Part shown: piece after piece, positions 18,149 through 26,047 of the stretch
How the letters are laid out: every line of letters starts with the position of its first letter
Numbering within the stretch: position 1 is the first letter of the stretch
Source: Pelomonas sp963422775
GTDB taxonomy: Bacteria > Pseudomonadota > Gammaproteobacteria > Burkholderiales > Burkholderiaceae_C
Reading direction: 5' to 3'
Assembly: GCA_963422775.4 (NCBI GenBank)
Contig: CAUJSJ030000062.1
Span: 70,031-134,030 of the forward strand
Length of the DNA stretch: 64,000 nucleotides
Made by a program: the position numbers and the translations under genes
Notes under the pieces: model-generated
Seen by the model: only the letters and a program-made list of their open reading frames with translations
Database searches by the model: none
Told to the model about the DNA's origin: nothing

Positions 18149-18829
18149 ATGCAACACGGACATGCAATGTCCCCCGTCCCGCCGCACATGGCTACGCGCC
18201 TGCCGGCACTGACATCGCTGCGCGCTGAATTATTGCGCAATCTTGCCACCCATCAAGCAGACCAGCCCCTGGTACGCGCAGCGTGGAACGCGGCATCCAT
18301 CTGGCCGGCGAAGGTCGAACGAACGTACCGCTTCGGTCCGCCTGCCGAACTGGCCGGCCCGGACGGTTTCCCCTATCACTGGGTGTATATTGCGGACGAT
18401 GCCTACACGGCTGCCTGGGAAGCCCAGCTTTGCCAAAACGACGTCACGCGCCCGGGTACCTTTTATATTGCGCATGGCGCGCAACAAGCGCTGATCGCAA
18501 CCTTGTCATTCGCCACCTCTCTGAACTTGCTCGACCTGACAGGCTTGGCCGCCAGCCGGCTGGGCATCTATGATCAACTGCGCAGCCCCGATCACGGCTG
18601 GTGTCAATGGCTGGGCTGGCAGCTGGATCAGATCATTGCACAGGAGAAAGGCCAGATCCATGGTTTCATGTATCCATCGCGCCGACAGCCCGGTAAACTT
18701 GCCTATGCGATATCTTCGCGCCATATGGCAACATTGGGCACAAGCATCGCATGCTCACACGTGCAATTCGGCAACACTGATGCATACGCGCGCCTGCTTG
18801 CCGATCACCTGCGCGTGGACCCACCCTGA
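18149..18829 (+). CDS. RES-domain toxin
   Basis: The protein has 226 residues from the first ATG; later in-frame ATGs at 18167 and 18188 are possible. It shows the RES pattern: an Arg in TYRFGPP, a conserved Glu in the AAWEAQL helix, and a Ser in YPSRR, followed by a YAISSRH strand. RES toxins such as MbcT and ParT use NAD+ (NAD phosphorolysis or ADP-ribosylation) to stop growth. The one-base gap to the upstream putative antitoxin supports a type II pair. The overall call rests on motif spacing seen by eye. Confidence 0.68.
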   Translation: MQHGHAMSPVPPHMATRLPALTSLRAELLRNLATHQADQPLVRAAWNAASIWPAKVERTYRFGPPAELAGPDGFPYHWVYIADDAYTAAWEAQLCQNDVTRPGTFYIAHGAQQALIATLSFATSLNLLDLTGLAASRLGIYDQLRSPDHGWCQWLGWQLDQIIAQEKGQIHGFMYPSRRQPGKLAYAISSRHMATLGTSIACSHVQFGNTDAYARLLADHLRVDPP

Positions 18830-18840
18830 CCTGAGACTCC

Positions 18841-19836
18841 CTACACGGGCTCGCGCCACTTGTCCTTGATCTCCAGCATGGCTGGCAGCTGTTCGATGAA
18901 CAGCGCCAGCAGGGTCGGGTCGAAGTGCGTGCCGCTGTCGCGCTGCATGGTGGCGATGGCTTCTTCGACCGTCCAGGCGCGCTTGTAGGGGCGTTCGCTG
19001 GTGAGCGCGTCGAAGACGTCGGCGATGGCGACGATGCGGCCTTCGTGGGGGATTTCCTCGCCTTGCAAGCCTTGCGGATAGCCGCTGCCATCCCATTTCT
19101 CGTGGTGCGTCAGGGCGATGATGCGCGCCATTTTCAGCAGGCCGCCCGCGTGCTCGCCGATGATGGCCGCGCCGATTTCCGCGTGGCGGCGCATGACGCT
19201 CCATTCGTCCGCATCGAGCTTGCCCGGCTTTTGCAGGATGGCGTCGGGGATGCCGATCTTGCCCACGTCGTGCATGGGGGCCGCATTCAGTAAATCTTCC
19301 GCCCTGGCCGCGCTGTAGCCGGCCGCCAGCGCCAGCTGGCGCGCGTAATAGCTCATGCGGATGACGTGCATGCCCGTCTCGTTGTCCTTGTATTCGGCGG
19401 CCTGGCCCAGGGTCTGGATCACCTGCAGGCGCGAGCGGCGCAATTCCTCGGCATCGACCAGCGACAAATGCGTGCGCACACGGGCGCGCACGATGGGCGG
19501 GCTGACGGGCTTGGTGATGTAGTCGACGGCGCCGGCGTCAAAACCGTCCGCCTCGTCCTTCACGTCGCACAGTGCTGTGACGAAGATCACGGGGATGGAC
19601 GCGGTGGCCGGCATGGCTTTCAGCTGGCGGCACACTTCGTAGCCCGTCATGGCGGGCATCATGATGTCGAGCAGGATCAGTTCGACGGGATTGTTCTGCG
19701 CCAGTTCCAGCGCCTTCTCGCCATCCTTGGCATACAGCAGGCGATAATCATCCTGCAGGATCTGGCGCAGCACCTGCAGATTCGTCGCTTCGTCGTCCAC
19801 CAGCAGCAGGATCGGTTTGTCTTCGTGTAAGGTCAT
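18841..19836 (-). CDS. Response regulator with HD-GYP domain (probable c-di-GMP phosphodiesterase)
   Basis: The 331-residue protein has a receiver (phospho-Asp in LLDIMMP about 57) and an HD-GYP domain with HDVGKIGIPD (about 189) and HHEKWDGSGYPQG (about 247), the full metal-binding set. It should hydrolyse cyclic di-GMP when phosphorylated. It lies 13 bases after the MHYT hybrid kinase on the same strand, which is its likely phosphodonor. The ATG at 19836 (MTLHEDKPILL) precedes the receiver correctly. It converges on the RES toxin gene with an 11-base gap. Confidence 0.93.
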   Translation of the reverse strand: MTLHEDKPILLLVDDEATNLQVLRQILQDDYRLLYAKDGEKALELAQNNPVELILLDIMMPAMTGYEVCRQLKAMPATASIPVIFVTALCDVKDEADGFDAGAVDYITKPVSPPIVRARVRTHLSLVDAEELRRSRLQVIQTLGQAAEYKDNETGMHVIRMSYYARQLALAAGYSAARAEDLLNAAPMHDVGKIGIPDAILQKPGKLDADEWSVMRRHAEIGAAIIGEHAGGLLKMARIIALTHHEKWDGSGYPQGLQGEEIPHEGRIVAIADVFDALTSERPYKRAWTVEEAIATMQRDSGTHFDPTLLALFIEQLPAMLEIKDKWREPV

Positions 19837-19849
19837 CGTCAGCCCAATA

Positions 19850-22800
19850 TCAGGAAAGGTCGGCCGGCGCGGGAGCCTCCAGCCACGCCAGCAGCTGGCG
19901 CAGCACGTCCGCGGCGCGCGCAAATTCAAAATCGTCGATGGCGCTGGCCAGCGCCTGCAGGCGCTGCTGCTGGCCGTGCGGCGCCAGCATGGCGGCGATC
20001 TGCGCCATCAGGGCATCGTCCAGCTGTCCGCCTTCCAGGCTGACGATGGCTTGCCGCAGCAAGGCGCCAGCGGCGGGCGCATCGAGCGGCGCGCTGGCAG
20101 CCGGCGCAGCATCGGTGGGCGCCGGCGTCGCCATGGCACCCTCCTCCAGCTCGCCGGCCAGCGCCATGAAGGCGGCCGCCAGCTGTACCAGCAATTCGGT
20201 GGCCGGCAACTGGCGCGCGATGGCTTGCTCGATGCGTCCCAGCAGGCTTTCCACCTGCACCAGGCACAGGTTGCCCGCCGCGCCCTTGATACGGTGCAGC
20301 AGGTGGCCCGCCACGCTGCCATCGCCACGCTCCAGTTCCGCCGCCAGCATGGCGGCGCAATCACCATTGGCCTGCACGAAACGTGCAATCGCCCGCTGCA
20401 AGGTCTCGCGGCCGCCCCACAGAGCGATGCCGCGCTGCCAATCCACCTGGCCTGCGGCCGCACGCGCCGCCGAGCCGGCCGCCGGCGGCGGCATGGCCAC
20501 GGCGATATCGAGCAGGCGGGCGATTTCCGCCGTCAGCTTGTGCATTTCCAGCGGCTTCGAGGCAAAACCGTTCATGCCCGCCGTCTGCGCGGCGCGCCGA
20601 TCCTGTTCCAGCACGCTGGCCGTCAGGGCGATGATGGGCGTCGCCTTCAAGCCCTGTTCGCGCTCGTACACGCGAATCAGGCGTGTCGCTTCCAGGCCAT
20701 CCATGCGCGGCATCTGCACGTCCATCAGGACGATGTCGAAGCTGCCACGGCTGAACTCGCGCACGGCGCTCTCGCCATCGCTGGCGGCGATCACTTGGTG
20801 GCCGGCCGCGCCCAGACTGATCTGCAGCAGCTCCACGTTCTGCGGCACGTCGTCGGCCACCAGGATGCGCAGCGGCGGCAAGGCCACCACGGGCTGTTCG
20901 CTACGGCGCGCCACAGCCTTGCCCGGCGCCAGCGGCAGCAATACATGGAACACGCTGCCCACGCCCAGGGTGCTCTCCACCGTGATGGTACCCCCCATCA
21001 GCTCGACCAGCTGCAGCGAAATCGTCGTGCCCAGGCCCGTGCCGCCAAAGCGGCGGCTCATGGAAGAATCGGCTTGCGTAAATGGGGCGAAGATCTTGTC
21101 CAGGCGGTCGGCGGGGATGCCGATGCCCGTGTCGTGCACGGCGATATGCACCTGCTCGCCCTGCATGGCGACGGCCACGCGCACGTGGCCCACTTCCGTG
21201 AACTTGACGGCGTTGCCGATCAAATTCGTCAGCACCTGCTGCACCCGGCGCGCGTCGCCCAGGAAGAACTGGCCCATGCCCGGATCGACGTCCACATGCA
21301 GCACCAGGTCGCGCGCCTGCGCCGTGATGCGCAGGGAGGCCGCCACGTGGTCGACCAGGTCCGGCAGCGAAAAGTCCACCAGTTCCAGCTCGGTGGCGCC
21401 TTTTTCCAGCTTGGCCGTGTCGAGGATGTCGTTGAGCAGCTCGAGCAGCGAACGGGCCGACTGGCGCACCGTGCCCAGGTGGCGGCGCTGCAGGCTGTCC
21501 AGGGCGGTCCCCAGCAGCACTTCCGTAAAGCCGATAATGGCGTTCATCGGCGTGCGGATTTCATGGCTCATGTTGGCCAGGAAGCTGGTTTTCGATTCGG
21601 CGGCCAACTCGGCGCGGTCTTTCGCCGCGCGCAGGTTTTCCTGCATGGCGCGCCGCTCGCTCACGTCGGTGGCCAGCTTGACCACCTTGAACGGCTTGCC
21701 GTCCGTGTTGAAGATCGGGTTGTACGAGGCCTGTATCCACACTTCCCGGCCATCCTTGTCGATGCGCTTGTACTCGCCCGTATTGAATTCGCCCTGCGCC
21801 AGTTGCTGCCAGAACGCGATGTAGTCGGGCGAAGTGACATAAGCCGGTTCGCAGAAGATGCTGTGGTGCAGACCCAGCACGTCATCGAGCTGGTAGCCGA
21901 GCAGGTCGAGGAAGTTCTGGTTGACCGCCAGGATGCGCCCCTGCAGGTCGAACTCGATGACAGCCATCGCGCGCGAGATGGCCGTGACCTTGCCTTCGTA
22001 TTCGGCGTTGCGCAATTCGCTTTCCGTGATGTCGAGGATGACGCCGTCGATCCAGCGCACCACGCCGTCGTTGTCGAGCACGGGGCCGCTGCTTTCGCGC
22101 ACCCAGCGCTCGCGCCCGTCGCGGTGGATCAGGCGGTAGACGTTCTCGAAATCGCGCTTCTCGCCGGCCGCCTGCACGCAGGTGTCGTTGACGCGCTGGC
22201 GGTCGTCCGGATGCACGAGCTCGAACAGCCTGACCCGCCCTTCGATGAAGTCCTGCGGCATCCAGCCTGTCAGGTTGAAGACGGCATCGCTGATGAAAAT
22301 CATCTTCCATTCGGGCGCGAAGCTGCAGTGGAAGGACACGCCGGGGATGTTGCGGATCAGCGTGCGGTACTGGCGCTCGCTGTCCTTCAGCGCCTGCTCC
22401 ATGCTGCGCGAGGAGCGCATGTCCGTGACAAACGCCACGAACAGGGGCTGGCCCGGCGTGTCGATCTTGCCGATCGCCACGCGCATGGGCAGCACGGCGC
22501 CATCCTTGTGGCGGCCATCGAGTTCGCGTCCGCTGTCGAGGATGCGCGAGGCGCCCGTTTCCAGGTAGTCGCGCAAATAGCCCTCGTACGCGGCCGCATC
22601 GGCTGCTTGCAGCAGCACGCTGGCGTCGCGCCCCACGATCTGCGCTTCGGACCAGCCAAACAGGCTTTCCGCGGCGGGATTGAAGGACCGCACCTTGCCC
22701 TGGCCATCGATGGTGATCAAGCCATCGGCCGCCGTATCGACGATGGCGCGCAGGCGCGACTCGCTGGCGCTGGCATGGCGCAGCAACTGGCGGTAGCGCA

Positions 22801-23563
22801 GCAAGCCGTTCGCGGCGACCACGAAGACGGTCAGGGTGACGGTGATCAGGGCCACGGCCAGGGCCACGAACGAGGCTTGCACCGTAATCGTGTTCTCGCC
22901 TGCCGTGGGCGTACCGGAAAAGCGCGCCGCCAGCATGCCCGTGTAATGCATGCCGGAAATGGCCAGGCCCATTACGACACTGCTGACCAGCAGCGCCGTC
23001 AGCGCACTGAGGCGCTGGCGCATGGCGCTCAGGCCGAAACGTATCCACAGCGCCAGCATGGCCATGGTGACGGCCACCAGCAGCGACAGGGCAAACAGCC
23101 ACGGCTCGTAGTGCAGGGTCAGCGACGTTTGCATGGCGGCCATGCCGCTGTAATGCATGGAGCCGATGCCCACGCCCACCAGCACGCCGCCCACCACCAG
23201 CTGGCGCCAGCTGATGCGCGGACGCGCCAGCAGGTTCAGCGCCACCCAAGACGCGGCCACGCCGGGCAGCATCGACAGCAGGGTCAGACCCGGTTCGAAG
23301 GACACGCGCGTGCAGATGTCGAAGGCCAGCATGCCGATGAAGTGCATCGACCAGATGCCGCCACCGAGCGCGATGGCGCCCGTGATGATGGCCGTCTGGC
23401 GCTGGAAGCCGCGATCGCTGCTGCGCGCCATGCCGGCGATCTGCAGGGCCATGAACGAGGCAAAGATGGCGATGCCGATGGAAAACAGCACCAGCCAGGC
23501 ATCGTGCGTGCCGTAGATATACGGCACGGTATCGGTCGAAAAGGCAAAGATGGAACTCAGCAT
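19850..23563 (-). CDS. MHYT-PAS hybrid sensor histidine kinase with receiver and Hpt
   Basis: The protein has about 1,237 residues. The first 230 form a seven-helix MHYT membrane sensor with MHFIGM, MHYSGM and MHYTGM motifs, thought to bind a metal and sense a diatomic gas. Three to four PAS domains follow (about 260-640). Then come the H-box NMSHEIRTPMN (His about 665), an ATPase domain, a receiver (VLMDVQMPRMDG about 946) and an Hpt domain (HRIKGAAGNL about 1091). All phosphorelay residues are present. The downstream HD-GYP regulator suggests the pathway lowers c-di-GMP. The start is the first ATG before the MHYT region; its Shine-Dalgarno is weak. Confidence 0.92.
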   Translation of the reverse strand: MLSSIFAFSTDTVPYIYGTHDAWLVLFSIGIAIFASFMALQIAGMARSSDRGFQRQTAIITGAIALGGGIWSMHFIGMLAFDICTRVSFEPGLTLLSMLPGVAASWVALNLLARPRISWRQLVVGGVLVGVGIGSMHYSGMAAMQTSLTLHYEPWLFALSLLVAVTMAMLALWIRFGLSAMRQRLSALTALLVSSVVMGLAISGMHYTGMLAARFSGTPTAGENTITVQASFVALAVALITVTLTVFVVAANGLLRYRQLLRHASASESRLRAIVDTAADGLITIDGQGKVRSFNPAAESLFGWSEAQIVGRDASVLLQAADAAAYEGYLRDYLETGASRILDSGRELDGRHKDGAVLPMRVAIGKIDTPGQPLFVAFVTDMRSSRSMEQALKDSERQYRTLIRNIPGVSFHCSFAPEWKMIFISDAVFNLTGWMPQDFIEGRVRLFELVHPDDRQRVNDTCVQAAGEKRDFENVYRLIHRDGRERWVRESSGPVLDNDGVVRWIDGVILDITESELRNAEYEGKVTAISRAMAVIEFDLQGRILAVNQNFLDLLGYQLDDVLGLHHSIFCEPAYVTSPDYIAFWQQLAQGEFNTGEYKRIDKDGREVWIQASYNPIFNTDGKPFKVVKLATDVSERRAMQENLRAAKDRAELAAESKTSFLANMSHEIRTPMNAIIGFTEVLLGTALDSLQRRHLGTVRQSARSLLELLNDILDTAKLEKGATELELVDFSLPDLVDHVAASLRITAQARDLVLHVDVDPGMGQFFLGDARRVQQVLTNLIGNAVKFTEVGHVRVAVAMQGEQVHIAVHDTGIGIPADRLDKIFAPFTQADSSMSRRFGGTGLGTTISLQLVELMGGTITVESTLGVGSVFHVLLPLAPGKAVARRSEQPVVALPPLRILVADDVPQNVELLQISLGAAGHQVIAASDGESAVREFSRGSFDIVLMDVQMPRMDGLEATRLIRVYEREQGLKATPIIALTASVLEQDRRAAQTAGMNGFASKPLEMHKLTAEIARLLDIAVAMPPPAAGSAARAAAGQVDWQRGIALWGGRETLQRAIARFVQANGDCAAMLAAELERGDGSVAGHLLHRIKGAAGNLCLVQVESLLGRIEQAIARQLPATELLVQLAAAFMALAGELEEGAMATPAPTDAAPAASAPLDAPAAGALLRQAIVSLEGGQLDDALMAQIAAMLAPHGQQQRLQALASAIDDFEFARAADVLRQLLAWLEAPAPADLS

Positions 23564-23936
23564 ACTGTCGTGAACTACATAGAGTGAAACGTGACGTCGC
23601 AAAACATGACAGCGCACCGTACGCCGATGCCCGGCTTTTTAGCAAAGCGGCAACACAGCGAAAATGACAACGGCAGCAATCGACCAGGGCAAGGCTCGGT
23701 CATCACGCCCACGCCTGCCGCGCGGGGGAAAGGTGCCCGTTCAGAGAGAACAAGCGGAATACGTACGAACTCTGGCGCGGATAGCTGGCCGCCAGCGTGA
23801 CGATGATTTTTTAAAGAGCCATGAGTATAGTTGCTTTACGAAAATATTCATAGGACTTCAGCAATACAATTGCCAGGAAATACATGTTTTGCGGCGATAC
23901 GGCGACAGTTGCCCGTCGCGGCCAGGCACGCCGCCG
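23564..23936. other. 373-base intergenic region upstream of the MHYT kinase
   Basis: No gene is supported here. The only open frames are low-complexity and lack a ribosome site. The part at 23,805-23,885 is distinctly AT-rich (TTTTTTAAAG, AAAATATTCATAGG), as in promoter regions. It probably holds the kinase promoter and the 3' end of the GNAT transcript. Confidence 0.5.
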
Positions 23937-24404
23937 TCACGCCGGCGTGCGCACGGCCATCATTTCGCCATCCGCGTCGATGCCCGTTTCGACAAACCCG
24001 GCCGATGCATACAGCTGCCGCGCTATCAGATTGGCGGGCGCGTAGTACAGCGCTACGCGGGCCGCGCCGCGGGCGCGCATCTCGCCCAACAACAACTCCA
24101 GCGCGCGCCGGCCCAGGCCCTGCCCCTGCCAGCCGGCGGCCAGCATCAGCCGGTACAGCACGTAGGTATCCTGCCGGCCCGCCGGCCCCGGCTCCGCATA
24201 CAGGGCAAAGCCGGCCAGCACCTCGCCGGCATAGATGGTGCGCGCGTGCATGTGCGGGTGGGCGGCGGCAAGCGCCAGCGACTCGGCATTGCTGGCAATA
24301 AAATCCTGCTGCGCCGCATGCGGCGCCAGCGCGCGCACGTCGTCGATGTTGCCCGCAATGACGGCGCGCAGCGACAGGTCCGGCAAGGCTTGCCTGGATA
24401 TCAC
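23937..24404 (-). CDS. GNAT family N-acetyltransferase
   Basis: The 155-residue protein has the acetyl-CoA loop W-Q-G-Q-G-L-G-R-R (about 90-100) and the C-terminal LYASAGFVETG strand-helix typical of GNATs. Translation starts at a GTG directly after the TAA of the upstream gene, so it is coupled to it. The acceptor substrate is unknown. Confidence 0.88.
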   Translation of the reverse strand: MISRQALPDLSLRAVIAGNIDDVRALAPHAAQQDFIASNAESLALAAAHPHMHARTIYAGEVLAGFALYAEPGPAGRQDTYVLYRLMLAAGWQGQGLGRRALELLLGEMRARGAARVALYYAPANLIARQLYASAGFVETGIDADGEMMAVRTPA

Positions 24405-24890
24405 TTATTTATTCGCGCGGTGCCCGTAGCTGAGCACGCGCGTCATGTGCCAGCCTGCAGGGCTTTGCTTCCATATGATGGTGAAATCGGCCAGGCCGTC
24501 GCAGCTGCCCGTATCGAACTGGCAAAAGCGGTGCGAACCCTGCTCGATGGCGCCAAAGTCCTGGATCGGGTAGACGCGCTGTGAGCCAGCGACAATTTCC
24601 CGGCGAAATTTGCCGCAGACATGCTGTTGCGTGTTGGCCAGCATCGCATCGCGGTTCCAAGTGACGCCGCCCTGGTCGTGGTAAAACTCCACATCCGGGG
24701 CAAAGTAACTCGCATGTTCCTGCAGGCGTCCCGCTTCGGCACAGTGATTGAAGGCATCGAAAGCCTTGGCGTCGAGCGCGACAATGGTCGCTTCCAGCGT
24801 GGGTTCGGCGGCATCGGCCTGCAGGCAAAAGGCGGCGCAGGCAAGCAGCGTGCAGACCTGCGGCAAGCCGCGGCAGAAGAAACTATTCAT
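24405..24890 (-). CDS. Secreted NTF2-like (SnoaL/DUF4440-type) protein
   Basis: The 161-residue protein has a signal peptide (about 1-27, ending ADA). The rest has the fold pattern of small NTF2-like domains (LEATIVALDAKAFDAFN, FAPDVEFYHDQGG, FTIIWKQSPAGWHMTRVLSYGH). Such proteins bind small ligands or act as simple isomerases. The start ATG has AAGGAAT in front. It is directly coupled to the GNAT gene. Role unknown. Confidence 0.8.
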   Translation of the reverse strand: MNSFFCRGLPQVCTLLACAAFCLQADAAEPTLEATIVALDAKAFDAFNHCAEAGRLQEHASYFAPDVEFYHDQGGVTWNRDAMLANTQQHVCGKFRREIVAGSQRVYPIQDFGAIEQGSHRFCQFDTGSCDGLADFTIIWKQSPAGWHMTRVLSYGHRANK

Positions 24891-24950
24891 GGACAATTCC
24901 TTTTCACCGGCGCTCACAGGGCCAGCGTGCGTGCATCATAGCAGAATCAA

Positions 24951-25607
24951 TTACGCCTGCGGCCAGCGCGCGCGGATGGCGGCGCACGACTGGTAATGCG
25001 GGCCGGCCGTCTCGCTGACGGCAATGCCGGCCAGCGTACAACGGCGGCTCAGCTCGTCCTTGATCTGCCGCAACGACCAGCGCTGCGGCACGGGCAAATC
25101 CATGCCCACCACGCGGATCAGCGGGCAGTCCTTGAGGGTCGTGTGCAGCAGCAACTCCAGGCGCGCCATCGGCGGCCCGCCGCGGTAGACATCCACAGGC
25201 CCCCCGTAGCTGACCACTTCCAGCGCGCGTATCTGCTGCGGCGCCAGTTGCAGCGCCCTCTCATGGCCGGGCAAGCGCCGCGCCACCCGGCGCAGCAACA
25301 GGCCAGCGTCGTTGATTTCGACATGAAAAGACAGATTGCGATCCGGCAGCAGCACCAGGCCGATGGTCCACGCGGCCAGCGCCGGCAGGAGCAGCAGCAC
25401 TGCCTCGCCCGCGTACGACACATCGCGCCAGACGGCTTGCAGGACAAAGGCGAGGATCAGGGCGCAGCCGCCCAGCAGCACGCTGCGCCACAGCACGGGA
25501 CGCAGATTGGCCATCATCGCCGCATGCGAGCTGGCATCGTCGTCCGGTGAAAACCGGATCCATTCGGCACGCGCCGGCTTGCAGGGCTTGGCGGGAATGC
25601 CGCTCAA
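24951..25607 (-). CDS. Hypothetical membrane protein
   Basis: The frame gives up to 218 residues. Two membrane helices (about 45-65 and 75-95) are followed by a cytosolic-looking beta-rich domain of about 115 residues. The start is uncertain: a TTG overlapping the upstream stop (TTGA) keeps coupling, while an ATG about 36 codons later (MMANLRP) also precedes both helices. The layout resembles small PH-like membrane proteins, but I do not recognise the family. Confidence 0.6.
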   Translation of the reverse strand: MSGIPAKPCKPARAEWIRFSPDDDASSHAAMMANLRPVLWRSVLLGGCALILAFVLQAVWRDVSYAGEAVLLLLPALAAWTIGLVLLPDRNLSFHVEINDAGLLLRRVARRLPGHERALQLAPQQIRALEVVSYGGPVDVYRGGPPMARLELLLHTTLKDCPLIRVVGMDLPVPQRWSLRQIKDELSRRCTLAGIAVSETAGPHYQSCAAIRARWPQA

Positions 25608-25972
25608 GCGTTGGATGCCAGCATGTCGCGGAACCACGCCAGTTGCTCGCGCGTCAGGTAGTTGGCGCCATCGCCATGCAGGATAACGACCTCGATCTCG
25701 GGCGGAATCGAAGCGACTAATTGAGCGCCCGTGACGGGAAGCTTGGGAAACGCGATGCCGGCCAGGAAGGCCGGGTCTTCCGCCACCGTCACGCACTGGC
25801 GCTCCGGGTTCGGCGACGGCACGAGGAACAGGTCGATCTGCTCGCTTTGTCCGCCGATGACGACGTGCAATTGCGCGGCCAGCAGTTCGGGCAGGATCAG
25901 CTCGATGTTATTCTCGGTGCGCGATAGCTGGAAAGCGCTTTTCAGGGGCGTCAGGACTGGCGTGGCGGACAT
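25604..25972 (-). CDS. Hypothetical protein, possibly SseB-like
   Basis: The 122-residue protein has no signal or membrane helix. Its pattern of short strands and a helix (NNIELILPELLAAQ, EDPAFLAGIAFPKLP, EVVILHGDGAN) is faintly like the SseB N-terminal domain, which is a guess. Its stop overlaps the possible TTG start of the downstream membrane protein gene. ATG 25972 is the start used. Confidence 0.6.
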   Translation of the reverse strand: MSATPVLTPLKSAFQLSRTENNIELILPELLAAQLHVVIGGQSEQIDLFLVPSPNPERQCVTVAEDPAFLAGIAFPKLPVTGAQLVASIPPEIEVVILHGDGANYLTREQLAWFRDMLASNA

Positions 25973-26047
25973 GGGAGCAGTGTGAAAGTGAAGACGGCGG
26001 CAGTGTAGCAGAGGCGCCCGCACGGGCGCGCTCTGCTGGCGCAGCGG

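Noticed and set aside
19817..23587. Plus-strand open frame of 1,256 codons
   Set aside because: It is antisense to the MHYT hybrid kinase, is very rich in Arg, Gln and His, and has no domain; it reflects high GC at third codon positions.
23591..23800. Small plus-strand open frame of 69 codons upstream of the MHYT kinase
   Set aside because: No ribosome site, low-complexity sequence, and position in a promoter-like gap.
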